This document shows positions 16,487-24,423 of a stretch of DNA of 64,000 bases, one piece after another. A program made the translations under genes and the position numbers. The stretch is from Clostridia bacterium (GTDB lineage Bacteria > Bacillota > Clostridia > Oscillospirales > Acutalibacteraceae). Numbering within the stretch: position 1 is the stretch's first letter; each line of letters opens with the position of its first letter. The notes beneath the pieces are model-generated. The model was not told the DNA's origin. It did not search any database and was given only the letters and a program-made list of their open reading frames with translations. The stretch lies in the NCBI GenBank assembly GCA_017416765.1, contig JAFQBE010000014.1:1-64000 (forward strand), given 5' to 3'.

Positions 16487-18391
16487 TTAAAGCATTTCGA
16501 TAAGACCTGCGATGTCGATTTCACCGCGGAAGAGCATACCGAGAAGACCGCCAAGTGTCTTCAAAAGGTCAATTATACCGTCGATTGTGTACTTGACATC
16601 TTCAAAGAAAAACTGAACATCCTTAACGAATCTGTCCCAACCCTCAAGCTTGATGAAAGGATCAAGTTCGTCCATAGCCTTGACAAGGTTTGCGGTTGCT
16701 TCGTCGATACCCTTCTGTGCAGCTATCTTTGTGGGATTGTTTTCCTTTGTTGCGGCAACGCGTTCTGCTTCTGCCTTCATGCCTGCAAACTGAGTCCAGG
16801 CAGCTGTACCGCCAAGTTCTTTTTCGTGCTTAACTTCTTCGTCTTTGTAGTAGTTTGTTTCTACATATGTAGCAGCGCGTTCAAGAGCTGCATCAAGTGC
16901 GGAGAAATCAGCCTTGAGAAGCTTGCTGTCGATGAATACCTGATCACCGATAACATCTCTCATTTTCTTTGCAGCTGCATCAACATCTGCCTGGTAGAGA
17001 GCTGTTACGGGGTCAGCTTCGTAATCGTGTTCAGCTACAACTTCTGCTACGATAGCCTTAACAGCGGCAACATAATCTGCTTCGTACTTATCCTCTGTAA
17101 TCTTTGCTGCATCTTCAACGCACTTTTTCCATGCTGTGATTGTAGCTGACTTATAGGGGATAGCGGCAACATAGCTTGCGAGTTCTTCTGCAGCTGCGTC
17201 AACTTCAGCCTGCTTATCCTTTGTGTAAGTAAGGATATTAGCGGAAGCGTTGATAGCCTGAGTGAACTTTGTCTTGTAGCTGAGGTAGCCGCCTTCATCA
17301 GCAGCTTCATCAAGCTGGAAGAGGTTGGGGTTATCAAGGCAGTACTGTGCATCTGCAAGTGCCTTATTGTAAGCTGTGAAATCTGCGGGAGCAGGCTTGA
17401 GAGCTGCGACAGCATCGTTGATAGCCTTTGCTGCTGCATCAACCTTAGCCTGGTCAGCAAATGTAAGACCTGCAACATCTGCTGCAAGAGCTTCTTCAAC
17501 TGCTGCCCATGTTTCAGCGGAGTAATCCTCCTTAACGAGCTCGTTTGCTGCTGCAACTGCTTCGTTATATGCTGTGTAATCAGCAGGGTTAGCAGCTACG
17601 CCTTCAACTGTGATTGGGGAAGCTGTTGCTGTGTAAACGCCGTCAACAGCGGTGATAACTGTGCCGTTAGCCTTTACTGTGATAGCGGATTCGCTGTAGT
17701 TTGCATCAAGTGCAACCTTGAAGGAAGAACCGACAAGTGCAAGTGTGATAGCCTTGTCGTTAACTGATGTGTAGCTTACGCCTTCAGCTGCTGTGAATGT
17801 AACAAACTGGTTACCCTTAACTGTGATAACAGGACGGAAAGATGCAGTCTGAGTAGCTGCCTTCTTACCGACAACACCGGTAGTTTTCATTGTTGCCATT
17901 GTTGTTGTTGCGCTCCAGTCAGCAAGCCAGTATTCTGCGCTTGCCTTTGTGAGGCCGTATGTTGTAACATCTGCTACTGTGGGAACAACAACCTTAGCTG
18001 TAGCTGTAGCTGTATCGCTTGTCTTGCTCTTGTATGTAATTGTTGTGTTAACAATTGCTGCCTTTTCTGCGTCAGAGAAAGCTGCTGCGTAGAATGTTTC
18101 ATTAAGAACGGTGTAAAGATTGGATGTTGCAAAATCAAGAACAGTAGTAGATGTATTGAACTTGACTGCTGATGTGCCATCTTTAAGAGCATCTTCATAA
18201 ATAAGAAGCTTGCTGCCGTCAGCGTTTGTTTTGAGAACCTGCCATCTGAGCGGTGCATTGTTGTATGTACCGACCATAACGTATTCGGGTGCTTCGTCAG
18301 CTGCGAATGCTGAGAAGGGGATGAATGTAAGCATCATGATTACTGTCATAACGGCAGCAAAAATGCGCTTAGCTGTGAGTTTAGTCTGCAT
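16487..18391 (-). CDS. Large secreted alanine-rich protein with FIVAR-like helical repeats
   Basis: 634 residues with a signal peptide (about 1-30, cleavage after AFA). Residues about 35-200 form a beta-rich domain similar to DUF6273-type segments (PLRWQVLKTNADGSKLLIY). Residues about 255-560 are helical repeats of FIVAR type, e.g. YTAYNEAVAAANELV and KVDAAAKAINDAVAALKP, common in adhesins and cell-wall proteins of Firmicutes. The last about 45 residues are amphipathic and hydrophobic (DGIIDLLKTLGGLLGML) with no LPXTG or SLH anchor. Alanine-rich composition and preferred codons suggest high expression. It probably sits at the cell surface; how it is retained is not clear. Confidence 0.75.
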   Translation of the reverse strand: MQTKLTAKRIFAAVMTVIMMLTFIPFSAFAADEAPEYVMVGTYNNAPLRWQVLKTNADGSKLLIYEDALKDGTSAVKFNTSTTVLDFATSNLYTVLNETFYAAAFSDAEKAAIVNTTITYKSKTSDTATATAKVVVPTVADVTTYGLTKASAEYWLADWSATTTMATMKTTGVVGKKAATQTASFRPVITVKGNQFVTFTAAEGVSYTSVNDKAITLALVGSSFKVALDANYSESAITVKANGTVITAVDGVYTATASPITVEGVAANPADYTAYNEAVAAANELVKEDYSAETWAAVEEALAADVAGLTFADQAKVDAAAKAINDAVAALKPAPADFTAYNKALADAQYCLDNPNLFQLDEAADEGGYLSYKTKFTQAINASANILTYTKDKQAEVDAAAEELASYVAAIPYKSATITAWKKCVEDAAKITEDKYEADYVAAVKAIVAEVVAEHDYEADPVTALYQADVDAAAKKMRDVIGDQVFIDSKLLKADFSALDAALERAATYVETNYYKDEEVKHEKELGGTAAWTQFAGMKAEAERVAATKENNPTKIAAQKGIDEATANLVKAMDELDPFIKLEGWDRFVKDVQFFFEDVKYTIDGIIDLLKTLGGLLGMLFRGEIDIAGLIEML

Positions 18392-18443
18392 TTTTGATTT
18401 CCTCCTAAAAAATAAAATCGTTGAAGATTTTTATGCGTAGACA

Positions 18444-18472
18444 ATTATATCATATAATTACAAAATTTACAC
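18444..18472 (-). promoter_or_regulatory. Promoter of the large secreted-protein gene
   Basis: On the minus strand GTGTAA (18472-18467), 17-bp spacer, TATAAT (18449-18444). A strong AGGAGG at 18402-18407 precedes the start codon at 18391. Confidence 0.55.
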
Positions 18473-18536
18473 CTTGTAATTTATACCAAAATAATTTGCA
18501 CAAATTTGTATGTTTTTAATATAAAATAAAATTATG

Positions 18537-19559
18537 TTAATTTAAAGTAAACATTTCTTCCGTATAGCTGCGATAGTCGCCGTTTAAAATGTTTTCCCAC
18601 CATGCGGTGTTGTCAACATACCATTTTATTGTTTTGGCTATACCGTCGTCAAATTTTGTTTCCGGCAGCCAGCCAAGTTCTGCACTGATTTTTGCCGGGT
18701 CAATGGCATATCTGCGGTCATGACCGGGTCTGTCCTTAACATAGGTTATAAGGTCTTCGCTTTTGCCGAGTGCGTGAATAATTGTTTTTACAACCTCAAT
18801 GTTTGCCTTTTCGTTGTGACCGCCGATGTTGTAGACTTCACCGATTCTGCCGTTTTCAAGTATCATTGCTATTGCTCTGCAATGGTCCTCTACATAAAGC
18901 CAGTCGCGTACATTCAGCCCTTCGCCGTATACAGGCAAAGCCTTGCCATGGGTTGCATTGGCTATCATAAGCGGAATGAGCTTTTCGGGGAACTGATACG
19001 GACCGTAGTTATTGGAGCAGCGTGAAATTGTAACCGGTGTTCCGAAGGTGCGGTGGTAAGCGAGAACCAACAAATCAGCCGATGCCTTACTTGCCGAATA
19101 GGGGGATGAGGTGTGAATCGGGGTGCTTTCGGTAAACATCAGGTCGGGGCGGTCAAGCGGTAAATCGCCGTAAACCTCGTCAGTTGAAACCTGGTGGAAG
19201 CGCGCCGTGCCGTATTTGTTGCAGGCATCAAGCAGCACCTGCGTACCGAGTATGTTTGTTTTAAGGAAAATCTCGGGTGTTTCAATTGAGCGGTCAACAT
19301 GTGATTCAGCCGCAAAGTTGACTACACAGTCAAAGGCTTCTTTTTCAAAAAGCTCAAAAATAAATTTGCGGTCGGTAATATCTCCCTTGACAAATTTGAA
19401 ATTCGGGTTTTTGAAAGCGCCTTTAAGTGTTTCAAGGTTGCCTGCATAAGTTAAAGCATCAAGGCAGATAAGCTTTGTCTGCGGATAGTTTTCGAGCATA
19501 TAGTAAACGAAATTACCGCCGATAAAGCCTGCGCCGCCCGTTACAAGAATTTTATTCAT
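18537..19559 (-). CDS. rfbB: dTDP-glucose 4,6-dehydratase
   Basis: 340 residues, an extended SDR that converts dTDP-D-glucose to dTDP-4-keto-6-deoxyglucose for surface rhamnose and other deoxysugars. Visible: GGAGFIGGNF (8-17), the catalytic TDE at 126-128 (VSTDEVYGD), YSASK with Y154/K158, and NNYGPYQFPEKLIP. The gene is alone: rfbA, rfbC and rfbD are not adjacent, so the rest of the dTDP-sugar pathway must lie elsewhere. Length is normal for the family. Confidence 0.95.
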   Translation of the reverse strand: MNKILVTGGAGFIGGNFVYYMLENYPQTKLICLDALTYAGNLETLKGAFKNPNFKFVKGDITDRKFIFELFEKEAFDCVVNFAAESHVDRSIETPEIFLKTNILGTQVLLDACNKYGTARFHQVSTDEVYGDLPLDRPDLMFTESTPIHTSSPYSASKASADLLVLAYHRTFGTPVTISRCSNNYGPYQFPEKLIPLMIANATHGKALPVYGEGLNVRDWLYVEDHCRAIAMILENGRIGEVYNIGGHNEKANIEVVKTIIHALGKSEDLITYVKDRPGHDRRYAIDPAKISAELGWLPETKFDDGIAKTIKWYVDNTAWWENILNGDYRSYTEEMFTLN

Positions 19560-19689
19560 AGGTTATTTCCTTTCATTTGGTCAAAGAAATGTTCGGATAA
19601 AAGAATTATACCAAATTAAATATATAAAATCAACCAAAACTATTGCAACTGTAATTTAAAGCAATTAAAATACAATTGAGGTGTTTAAA

Positions 19690-20181
19690 ATGGCAAGAAT
19701 TAATCCGATAAATTATAGTACAGCGAGCGAAGAAATAAAATCAGTACACGATGAATATATCAAAAAAGCCCCGATGAACAATATGAAATTAACCCTGCTC
19801 AATAACACTGTAGCGTTTAAAGCGCTTATGGGCTTTCACGAAGTGCTGGCAGAGGCGAAAACATTTTTGGGCGAGCTTGATGCAAACCTGTTCTGCTATG
19901 CGATATCATTTGAAAATGACTGTATGGTCTGTTCTTCAATTTTCAAAAAGTTTCTTGACGATTTGGGTATTGAGTTTGAAGGTATGGTTTTTACCCCCAT
20001 TCAGCAGGCTCTCGTTTCCTTCGGAAGAAACATTGCGGATAATCCGCATGAGGTAGATGAAGAACAAATCGAAGAACTGAAAGAGTTTTTTACAGATGAA
20101 CAGATAGTTGTTATAACTTCACTTGCCGCAATGATGATAGCATCGAATATTATCAATACCGTGTTAGATGTGGATATGTAA
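19690..20181 (+). CDS. AhpD/carboxymuconolactone-decarboxylase-like protein
   Basis: 163 residues from ATG 19690, chosen because GAGGTG (19678-19683) is 6 nt upstream; a GTG at 19681 overlaps that site. The segment FENDCMVCSSIFKK carries C78-x-x-C81, the redox pair of AhpD-like proteins, but the histidine normally three to four residues after the second Cys is replaced (SIFKK). The family reduces peroxiredoxins or acts as a decarboxylase; with the His missing the chemistry is uncertain. The all-helical pattern and size fit the CMD fold. Monocistronic, with its own terminator. Confidence 0.7.
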   Translation: MARINPINYSTASEEIKSVHDEYIKKAPMNNMKLTLLNNTVAFKALMGFHEVLAEAKTFLGELDANLFCYAISFENDCMVCSSIFKKFLDDLGIEFEGMVFTPIQQALVSFGRNIADNPHEVDEEQIEELKEFFTDEQIVVITSLAAMMIASNIINTVLDVDM

Positions 20182-20190
20182 AATAACAAA

Positions 20191-20224
20191 AACGGAATGC
20201 GTCAGATGATGCATTCCGTTTTTG
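20191..20224 (+). terminator. Terminator after the AhpD-like gene
   Basis: AACGGAATGC (20191-20200) and GCATTCCGTT (20211-20220) with a 10-nt loop and a T-run. Confidence 0.88.
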
Positions 20225-20261
20225 TGTGTTGGGGTAAATAACAGTTTGTCAGGGAAAAACA

Positions 20262-20416
20262 ATGTAAAATGAAAAATTGAGAATGTAGAATTTTGGGAGG
20301 GCTCCGCACTCACCCGATTATATAAAAACCTTCAATTTAACATTTTATAAAATCGGAGCGTAGCGACCCTTAATTTTACATTTTTCATTTTCAATTTTGC
20401 ATGAATTACAGTTTAT
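20262..20416. repeat. Palindromic intergenic repeat, copy 2
   Basis: Same plan as the copy at 13285-13414: left arm ATGTAAAATGAAAAATTG, a GC-rich central segment TGGGAGGGCTCCGCACTCAC (20294-20313), core TCGGAGCGTAGCGACCC (20353-20369) and a right arm with CATTTTTCATTTTCAATTTTGCAT. 25 consecutive bases (20353-20377) match copy 1, and the central GGGAGGGCTC...CTCACCCGATTA part matches copy 3 near 36975. It fills most of the gap between two convergent genes. Confidence 0.75.
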
Positions 20417-20444
20417 CTGCCGTCGGCAGATAAACTGTAATTCA
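20402..20444. repeat. 43-bp near-perfect palindrome overlapping the S1-protein stop codon
   Basis: TGAATTACAGTTTATCTGCCG (20402-20422, read here as a 21-bp arm with TCA at the far end of the partner) pairs perfectly with 20424-20444 around a single central T. The right end contains the stop codon of the minus-strand gene. There is no T-tract on either side, so it is not a standard terminator. The inner AGTTTATCTGC/GCAGATAAACT arms recur at 38530-38556. Confidence 0.7.
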
Positions 20445-21365
20445 AAACACGCTCTCAATCACCCTTGGACAGCTTTCGGGGGAATATACCCAGCGGCTGA
20501 TGTGGTGGGTATCGGTAAAATATCTGTTGGGCTGTATAGGATACTCGGCATCGAATGAATCTACCACAATCAGCTTTATTTTCATCCGTTCCGGAATCAG
20601 GCTTTTTATATATACGGTTGCGTTCTGCCCCGCGTAAACATCGGGCGCAGGCTCGGCAAGCCCTGCAAGGTTTGGCGCAAGCTCAACAAAAATACCGTAT
20701 TTTTCAACTGAACGAACAATTCCCGGTACGGTTTCGCCCGCCTTGAAATTTTCAGCGTTCTGTTCCCATGTGCCGAGCAGTTCCTTGTGGCTGAGCGTAA
20801 TTTTTCCGTCCTGCGAAATATCCTTTACCACAGCTTTTATATCGTCACCTACATTAAACCGTGCATTGGGGTGGGGGATTCGCGAAACGGAAATGGCATC
20901 AATCGGCATCAGTGCAACTATGCCAGCACCTATATCCGCAAATGCACCGAAGCCCTCTGTGTGGGTTATGCGTGCGTCAATGACATCGCCGTTTTTTAAT
21001 GATGAAATGTATTCGTTGTAACAGTCCTGCTGAACTCTTCTGCGGCTGAGTATAGCTATTGTCTGCCCATACGGGTCGGTTTCAAAATCGGTTATAACAA
21101 AGCAAACGGGTTTATTTACCCTTGATATAAGCGCAATGTCGCGCACGCTTCCGTCTTCTATTCCTATTGCACCCTCGCAGCGTGGAATTATACCGCGCAT
21201 AGGTCCTAAATCGAGGTGCAGGTTATGCTCGTTATCGCACAGCAATGCGCGTGCTTCAAGTATATTGCCCTGCTTGTATGCCTGCATCAGGCTTGCCTTA
21301 CTTTCAAGCCTTGCTTTGTTTTCGGGTGTGGCTATAAGCCTGCCTTCGGGTCTGTATTTTTTCAT
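20442..21365 (-). CDS. S1-domain RNA-binding protein
   Basis: 307 residues. Three OB-fold regions are visible: about 33-105 (ILEARALLCDNE to SRR), about 123-195 (GDVIDARITHTEGFGAFADI to ITLSHKELLG) and about 204-275 (ETVPGIVRSVEKYGIFVEL to IKLIVVD); the second and third are clear S1 motifs. Similar Clostridia proteins are annotated as S1-like RNA-binding proteins and probably help translation or RNA turnover. It is shorter than ribosomal protein S1 (bS1). The start ATG 21365 has its AGGAGG 26 nt upstream, separated by a stable hairpin (21372-21389), and no alternative in-frame start lies between. Confidence 0.8.
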   Translation of the reverse strand: MKKYRPEGRLIATPENKARLESKASLMQAYKQGNILEARALLCDNEHNLHLDLGPMRGIIPRCEGAIGIEDGSVRDIALISRVNKPVCFVITDFETDPYGQTIAILSRRRVQQDCYNEYISSLKNGDVIDARITHTEGFGAFADIGAGIVALMPIDAISVSRIPHPNARFNVGDDIKAVVKDISQDGKITLSHKELLGTWEQNAENFKAGETVPGIVRSVEKYGIFVELAPNLAGLAEPAPDVYAGQNATVYIKSLIPERMKIKLIVVDSFDAEYPIQPNRYFTDTHHISRWVYSPESCPRVIESVF

Positions 21366-21397
21366 TTGTTTGCGGCAGACTGCTGCCGCTCCCTCCT
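21366..21397 (-). promoter_or_regulatory. Split ribosome binding site: SD and start separated by a hairpin
   Basis: On the minus strand AGGAGG (21397-21392) is followed by GCGGCAG-CAGT-CTGCCGC (21389-21372), a perfect 7-bp stem with a 4-nt loop, then AAACAA and ATG 21365. The linear SD-to-start distance is 26 nt; with the 18-nt hairpin folded it is 8 nt, which is optimal. Translation may therefore depend on the hairpin forming. Confidence 0.65.
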
Positions 21398-21456
21398 TTT
21401 GATAATTCGGTATGATTTATGTATATGCTGATTTGTGTTTTAAATTCCGTAATGAT

Positions 21457-21485
21457 TTGATATTTTTGTATAAATATGTTATAAT
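21457..21485 (+). promoter_or_regulatory. Promoter of the DUF951-prfA-tsaC/coaE-pepM18-uvrC operon
   Basis: TTGATA (21457-21462), 17-bp spacer, TATAAT (21480-21485). It faces right, divergent from the S1-domain gene. Confidence 0.75.
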
Positions 21486-21513
21486 CAACCATATTTAAAT
21501 TGGAGTGGTATGC

Positions 21514-21699
21514 GTGGATATAAAAATCGGAGATATTCTTTATATGAAAAAGCTGCACCCCTGCGGAGTAAATACCTTTTCGGTGCTGCGCATCGGGGCT
21601 GATTTGCGTTTGCGCTGTACCGGCTGCGGCAGGGAAATGATGCTGCCGCGCTCTAAAGTTGAAAAAAATATTAAAAAGATAGAAAGAAACGAAAACTGA
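21514..21699 (+). CDS. DUF951 family small zinc-ribbon-like protein
   Basis: 61 residues from GTG 21514 (TGGAG 8 nt upstream). The pattern MDIKIGDILYMKKLHPCG, then SVLRIGADLRLRC-x-x-CG and MLPRSKVEKNIKKI is the DUF951 family, small basic proteins widespread in Firmicutes. HPCG and RCTGCG supply three cysteines and a histidine that could bind one zinc. The gene heads the prfA operon, a neighbourhood consistent with a role in translation or nucleic acid binding, but the biochemical function is unknown. Confidence 0.85.
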   Translation: MDIKIGDILYMKKLHPCGVNTFSVLRIGADLRLRCTGCGREMMLPRSKVEKNIKKIERNEN

Positions 21700-21715
21700 A
21701 AGGTAATATTAGTTT

Positions 21716-22786
21716 ATGCTTGATAAACTTGAACAGGTTGAAAAAAGGTATGAGGAAGTAAACGCACAGCTTTGTGACCCTGCAGTTGTAAGCGATATGG
21801 AGCTTTACAAAAAATATATGCAGGAAATAAAGCAGCTTACTCCCGTTGTTGAAAAATTCCGCGAATACAAGGCAGCTGTTGCTGCTGAAAGCGGTGCAAA
21901 GGAAATGCTGGAGGATTCTTCGCTTGATGCCGAGCTTCGTGAAATGGCAAGGGAAGAGGTTGAACAAGCCCATGAAAATGCCGAAAGGGCAGAGCAGGAG
22001 CTTAAAGTTCTTCTCCTTCCGCGCGACCCGAACGATGACCGTAATGTAATTGTTGAAATCCGCGGCGGTGCGGGCGGCGACGAAGCATCACTTTTTGCCA
22101 ATTCGCTTTATCGCATGTATTCAATGTATGCGGCTACAAAGAACTGGAAATCCGAAATATTAAGCGCCAATGAGACCGAAGTAGGCGGTTTTAAAGAAAT
22201 CAGCTTTATGATAAGCGGTGAGGGTGCGTATTCGCGCTTTAAGTTTGAAAGCGGTGTTCACCGCGTACAGCGTGTGCCCGAAACCGAAAGCCAGGGCAGA
22301 ATTCATACCTCTACCGTTACCGTTGCCGTTTTGCCGGAAGCTGAAGAGGTTGATATAGAAATCAATCCCGCCGATTTGCAGGTGGATACCTTCCGTTCAA
22401 GCGGTGCGGGCGGTCAGCATATTAATAAAACCGAATCCGCAATCCGTATTACGCACATTCCTACAGGTACGGTTGTTGAATGTCAGGATGAACGCAGTCA
22501 GCACAAAAATCGCGATAAAGCAATGAAAATTCTTCGCTCAAGAATTCTTGAAGCAGAACGCGAAAAACAGGCAAACGAAATTGCGGGTGAACGCCGTTCG
22601 CAGGTAGGTACGGGCGACAGAAGTGAACGAATCCGCACTTACAATTATCCGCAGGGAAGATTAACGGACCATAGAATCGGTCTTACATTATATAAGCTTG
22701 AAGCTATGCTCAACGGTCAGCTTGATGAGCTGATTGACGCGCTGATTACCGCCGATACGGCAGAAAAGCTGAAAGCCAGCGAATAA
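21716..22786 (+). CDS. prfA: Peptide chain release factor 1
   Basis: 356 residues, the usual RF1 length. It recognises UAA/UAG and triggers peptide release in the ribosomal A site. The GGQ catalytic tripeptide is at 232-234 ([14 protein letters not shown]) and the stop-codon-reading PxT motif is PET in [14 protein letters not shown], of RF1 rather than RF2 type. The start ATG 21716 follows AAAGGTAATA. prmC, often next to prfA, is absent; the next gene is a tsaC-coaE fusion after 17 nt. Confidence 0.97.
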   Translation: MLDKLEQVEKRYEEVNAQLCDPAVVSDMELYKKYMQEIKQLTPVVEKFREYKAAVAAESGAKEMLEDSSLDAELREMAREEVEQAHENAERAEQELKVLLLPRDPNDDRNVIVEIRGGAGGDEASLFANSLYRMYSMYAATKNWKSEILSANETEVGGFKEISFMISGEGAYSRFKFESGVHRVQRVPETESQGRIHTSTVTVAVLPEAEEVDIEINPADLQVDTFRSSGAGGQHINKTESAIRITHIPTGTVVECQDERSQHKNRDKAMKILRSRILEAEREKQANEIAGERRSQVGTGDRSERIRTYNYPQGRLTDHRIGLTLYKLEAMLNGQLDELIDALITADTAEKLKASE

Positions 22787-22803
22787 GAAATAAGGTTAAA
22801 GCA

Positions 22804-24423
22804 ATGGTTGAAACAAAATTATTAAAATATAACAGTAACGATGTTGCCGCTGCGGGTGAAATTCTGCGCGGCGGCGGTATAGTAGGCATACCTACCGAAA
22901 CGGTTTACGGCCTTGCTGCAAACGCGTTTGACGGGGCTACTGTTGCAAAAATTTTTAAAGCAAAGGGCAGACCGCAGGATAACCCGCTGATTGTTCATGT
23001 GTGCGATATGGCGCAGGTTGAACAGGTTGTATCATTTATACCCGAAGCGGCTTTTGCGCTTGCGGAAAGGTTCTGGCCGGGTCCGCTTTCAATTATTATG
23101 CCAAAAAGCAGCAGAATACCCGATGAGGTAAGCTGCGGACTTGATACGGTTGCAGTTCGTATGCCGTCACACAAGGCGGCGCTTGATATTATCCGTGCCG
23201 CAGGTGTACCGCTTGCCGCACCCTCGGCAAACCTTTCCGGCAGCCCGAGTCCGACAACGGCACAGCATGTAATTGATGATATGAGCGGCAAAGCCGACGC
23301 TATACTCGACGGCGGCAGCTGCGATGTCGGCGTTGAATCAACGGTTGTTTCGCTTGTTGGCGATAAACCGCGGCTTTTAAGGCCCGGAGGAATCAGCGTT
23401 GAACAGCTTGAAAGCGTGCTTGGTGAAATAGAAATTGATTCCGCAGTTCTTGCAGAGCTTTCACCGGGACAGAAGGCTGCTTCACCCGGCATGAAATATA
23501 AGCACTATTCTCCGAAATGTCGGGTTATAATTGTAAAGGGCAGTTTTGATAACTTCCGCAGATTCGTAAAAAATAAAAAGAAATCCGCTGCGCTTTGCTT
23601 TGACGGTGAAGGAGAAAAGCTTGGCATACCCTTTATTGAAATAGGCAGAGAGCATGACAGTTCTGCACAGGCACACCTGCTTTTTGAAGCTTTGCGTGAG
23701 CTTGATGCAATGGGTGTAAGTACAGCCTACGCCCGCTGCCCCGATACCGATGGAGTAGGGCTTGCGGTTATAAACCGCTTACTGCGTGCGGCAGCATTTA
23801 CCGTTATTGATGTTGACGGTGCTGCTATTATCGGGCTTACGGGTCCGACAGGCTCGGGCAAATCTACCGTTGCAAAATATCTTACGGAAAAATACGGTGC
23901 GGCGCATATTGACTGCGATTTGATTGCGCGCGAAATAATGCAGAAAAATTCACCTGTTTTATTCCAGCTTGCCGAGGTCTTCGGTGAGGATATAATAAAG
24001 CCCGATGGTGAGCTTGACCGCGGTTTGCTTGCAAGCCGTGCATTTGCCACAAAAGAGGGTACAAAGCGGCTGAACAGCATAACTCATCCGATAATTACAT
24101 CTAAGGCACTTGCAAAGGTTAAAGACTTTACACTTGAAGGCAAAACGGCTGTGTTACTGGATGCGGCGGCAATTTTTGAAAGTAAAATTGACAAGCTATG
24201 TGCCTTTACAGTAGTTGTAACCGCTCCCGAGGAAACAAGGCTTGACAGGATTATGTTCCGCGATTCAATCAGCCGTGAAAAAGCCCTTCAGCGCATGAAT
24301 GCACAGCTTTCAAATGCGGAATACGAAGCAAAAGCCGATGTTGTTATACACAATTATGCGCCGTTTGACCTTGGTGCTGAAACCCATAAAATAATTGACA
24401 GATTAAAGGAGATAAAACCATGA
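22804..24423 (+). CDS. Fused threonylcarbamoyl-AMP synthase (Sua5) and dephospho-CoA kinase (CoaE)
   Basis: 539 residues, two enzymes in one frame. Residues 1-205 are the YrdC/TsaC domain (GIVGIPTETVYGLAAN, KGRPQDNPLIVH, GPLSIIMP) that makes threonylcarbamoyl-AMP for tRNA t6A37; about 215-335 is the Sua5 C-terminal domain, introduced by SPGMKYKHYSP. Residues 342-539 are dephospho-CoA kinase: Walker A GPTGSGKS (347-354), DCDLIAREI, ITHPII and LLDAAAIFES. The last step of CoA synthesis and tRNA modification are thus joined without a stop or frameshift in between. The stop overlaps the next start (ATGA). Both halves look intact, so a bifunctional protein is expected. Confidence 0.92.
   Translation: MVETKLLKYNSNDVAAAGEILRGGGIVGIPTETVYGLAANAFDGATVAKIFKAKGRPQDNPLIVHVCDMAQVEQVVSFIPEAAFALAERFWPGPLSIIMPKSSRIPDEVSCGLDTVAVRMPSHKAALDIIRAAGVPLAAPSANLSGSPSPTTAQHVIDDMSGKADAILDGGSCDVGVESTVVSLVGDKPRLLRPGGISVEQLESVLGEIEIDSAVLAELSPGQKAASPGMKYKHYSPKCRVIIVKGSFDNFRRFVKNKKKSAALCFDGEGEKLGIPFIEIGREHDSSAQAHLLFEALRELDAMGVSTAYARCPDTDGVGLAVINRLLRAAAFTVIDVDGAAIIGLTGPTGSGKSTVAKYLTEKYGAAHIDCDLIAREIMQKNSPVLFQLAEVFGEDIIKPDGELDRGLLASRAFATKEGTKRLNSITHPIITSKALAKVKDFTLEGKTAVLLDAAAIFESKIDKLCAFTVVVTAPEETRLDRIMFRDSISREKALQRMNAQLSNAEYEAKADVVIHNYAPFDLGAETHKIIDRLKEIKP

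Noticed and set aside
20402-20444. Rho-independent terminator of the S1-domain gene
   Set aside because: The stem is perfect and long but no T-tract follows on the minus strand, so it was listed as a palindrome instead.
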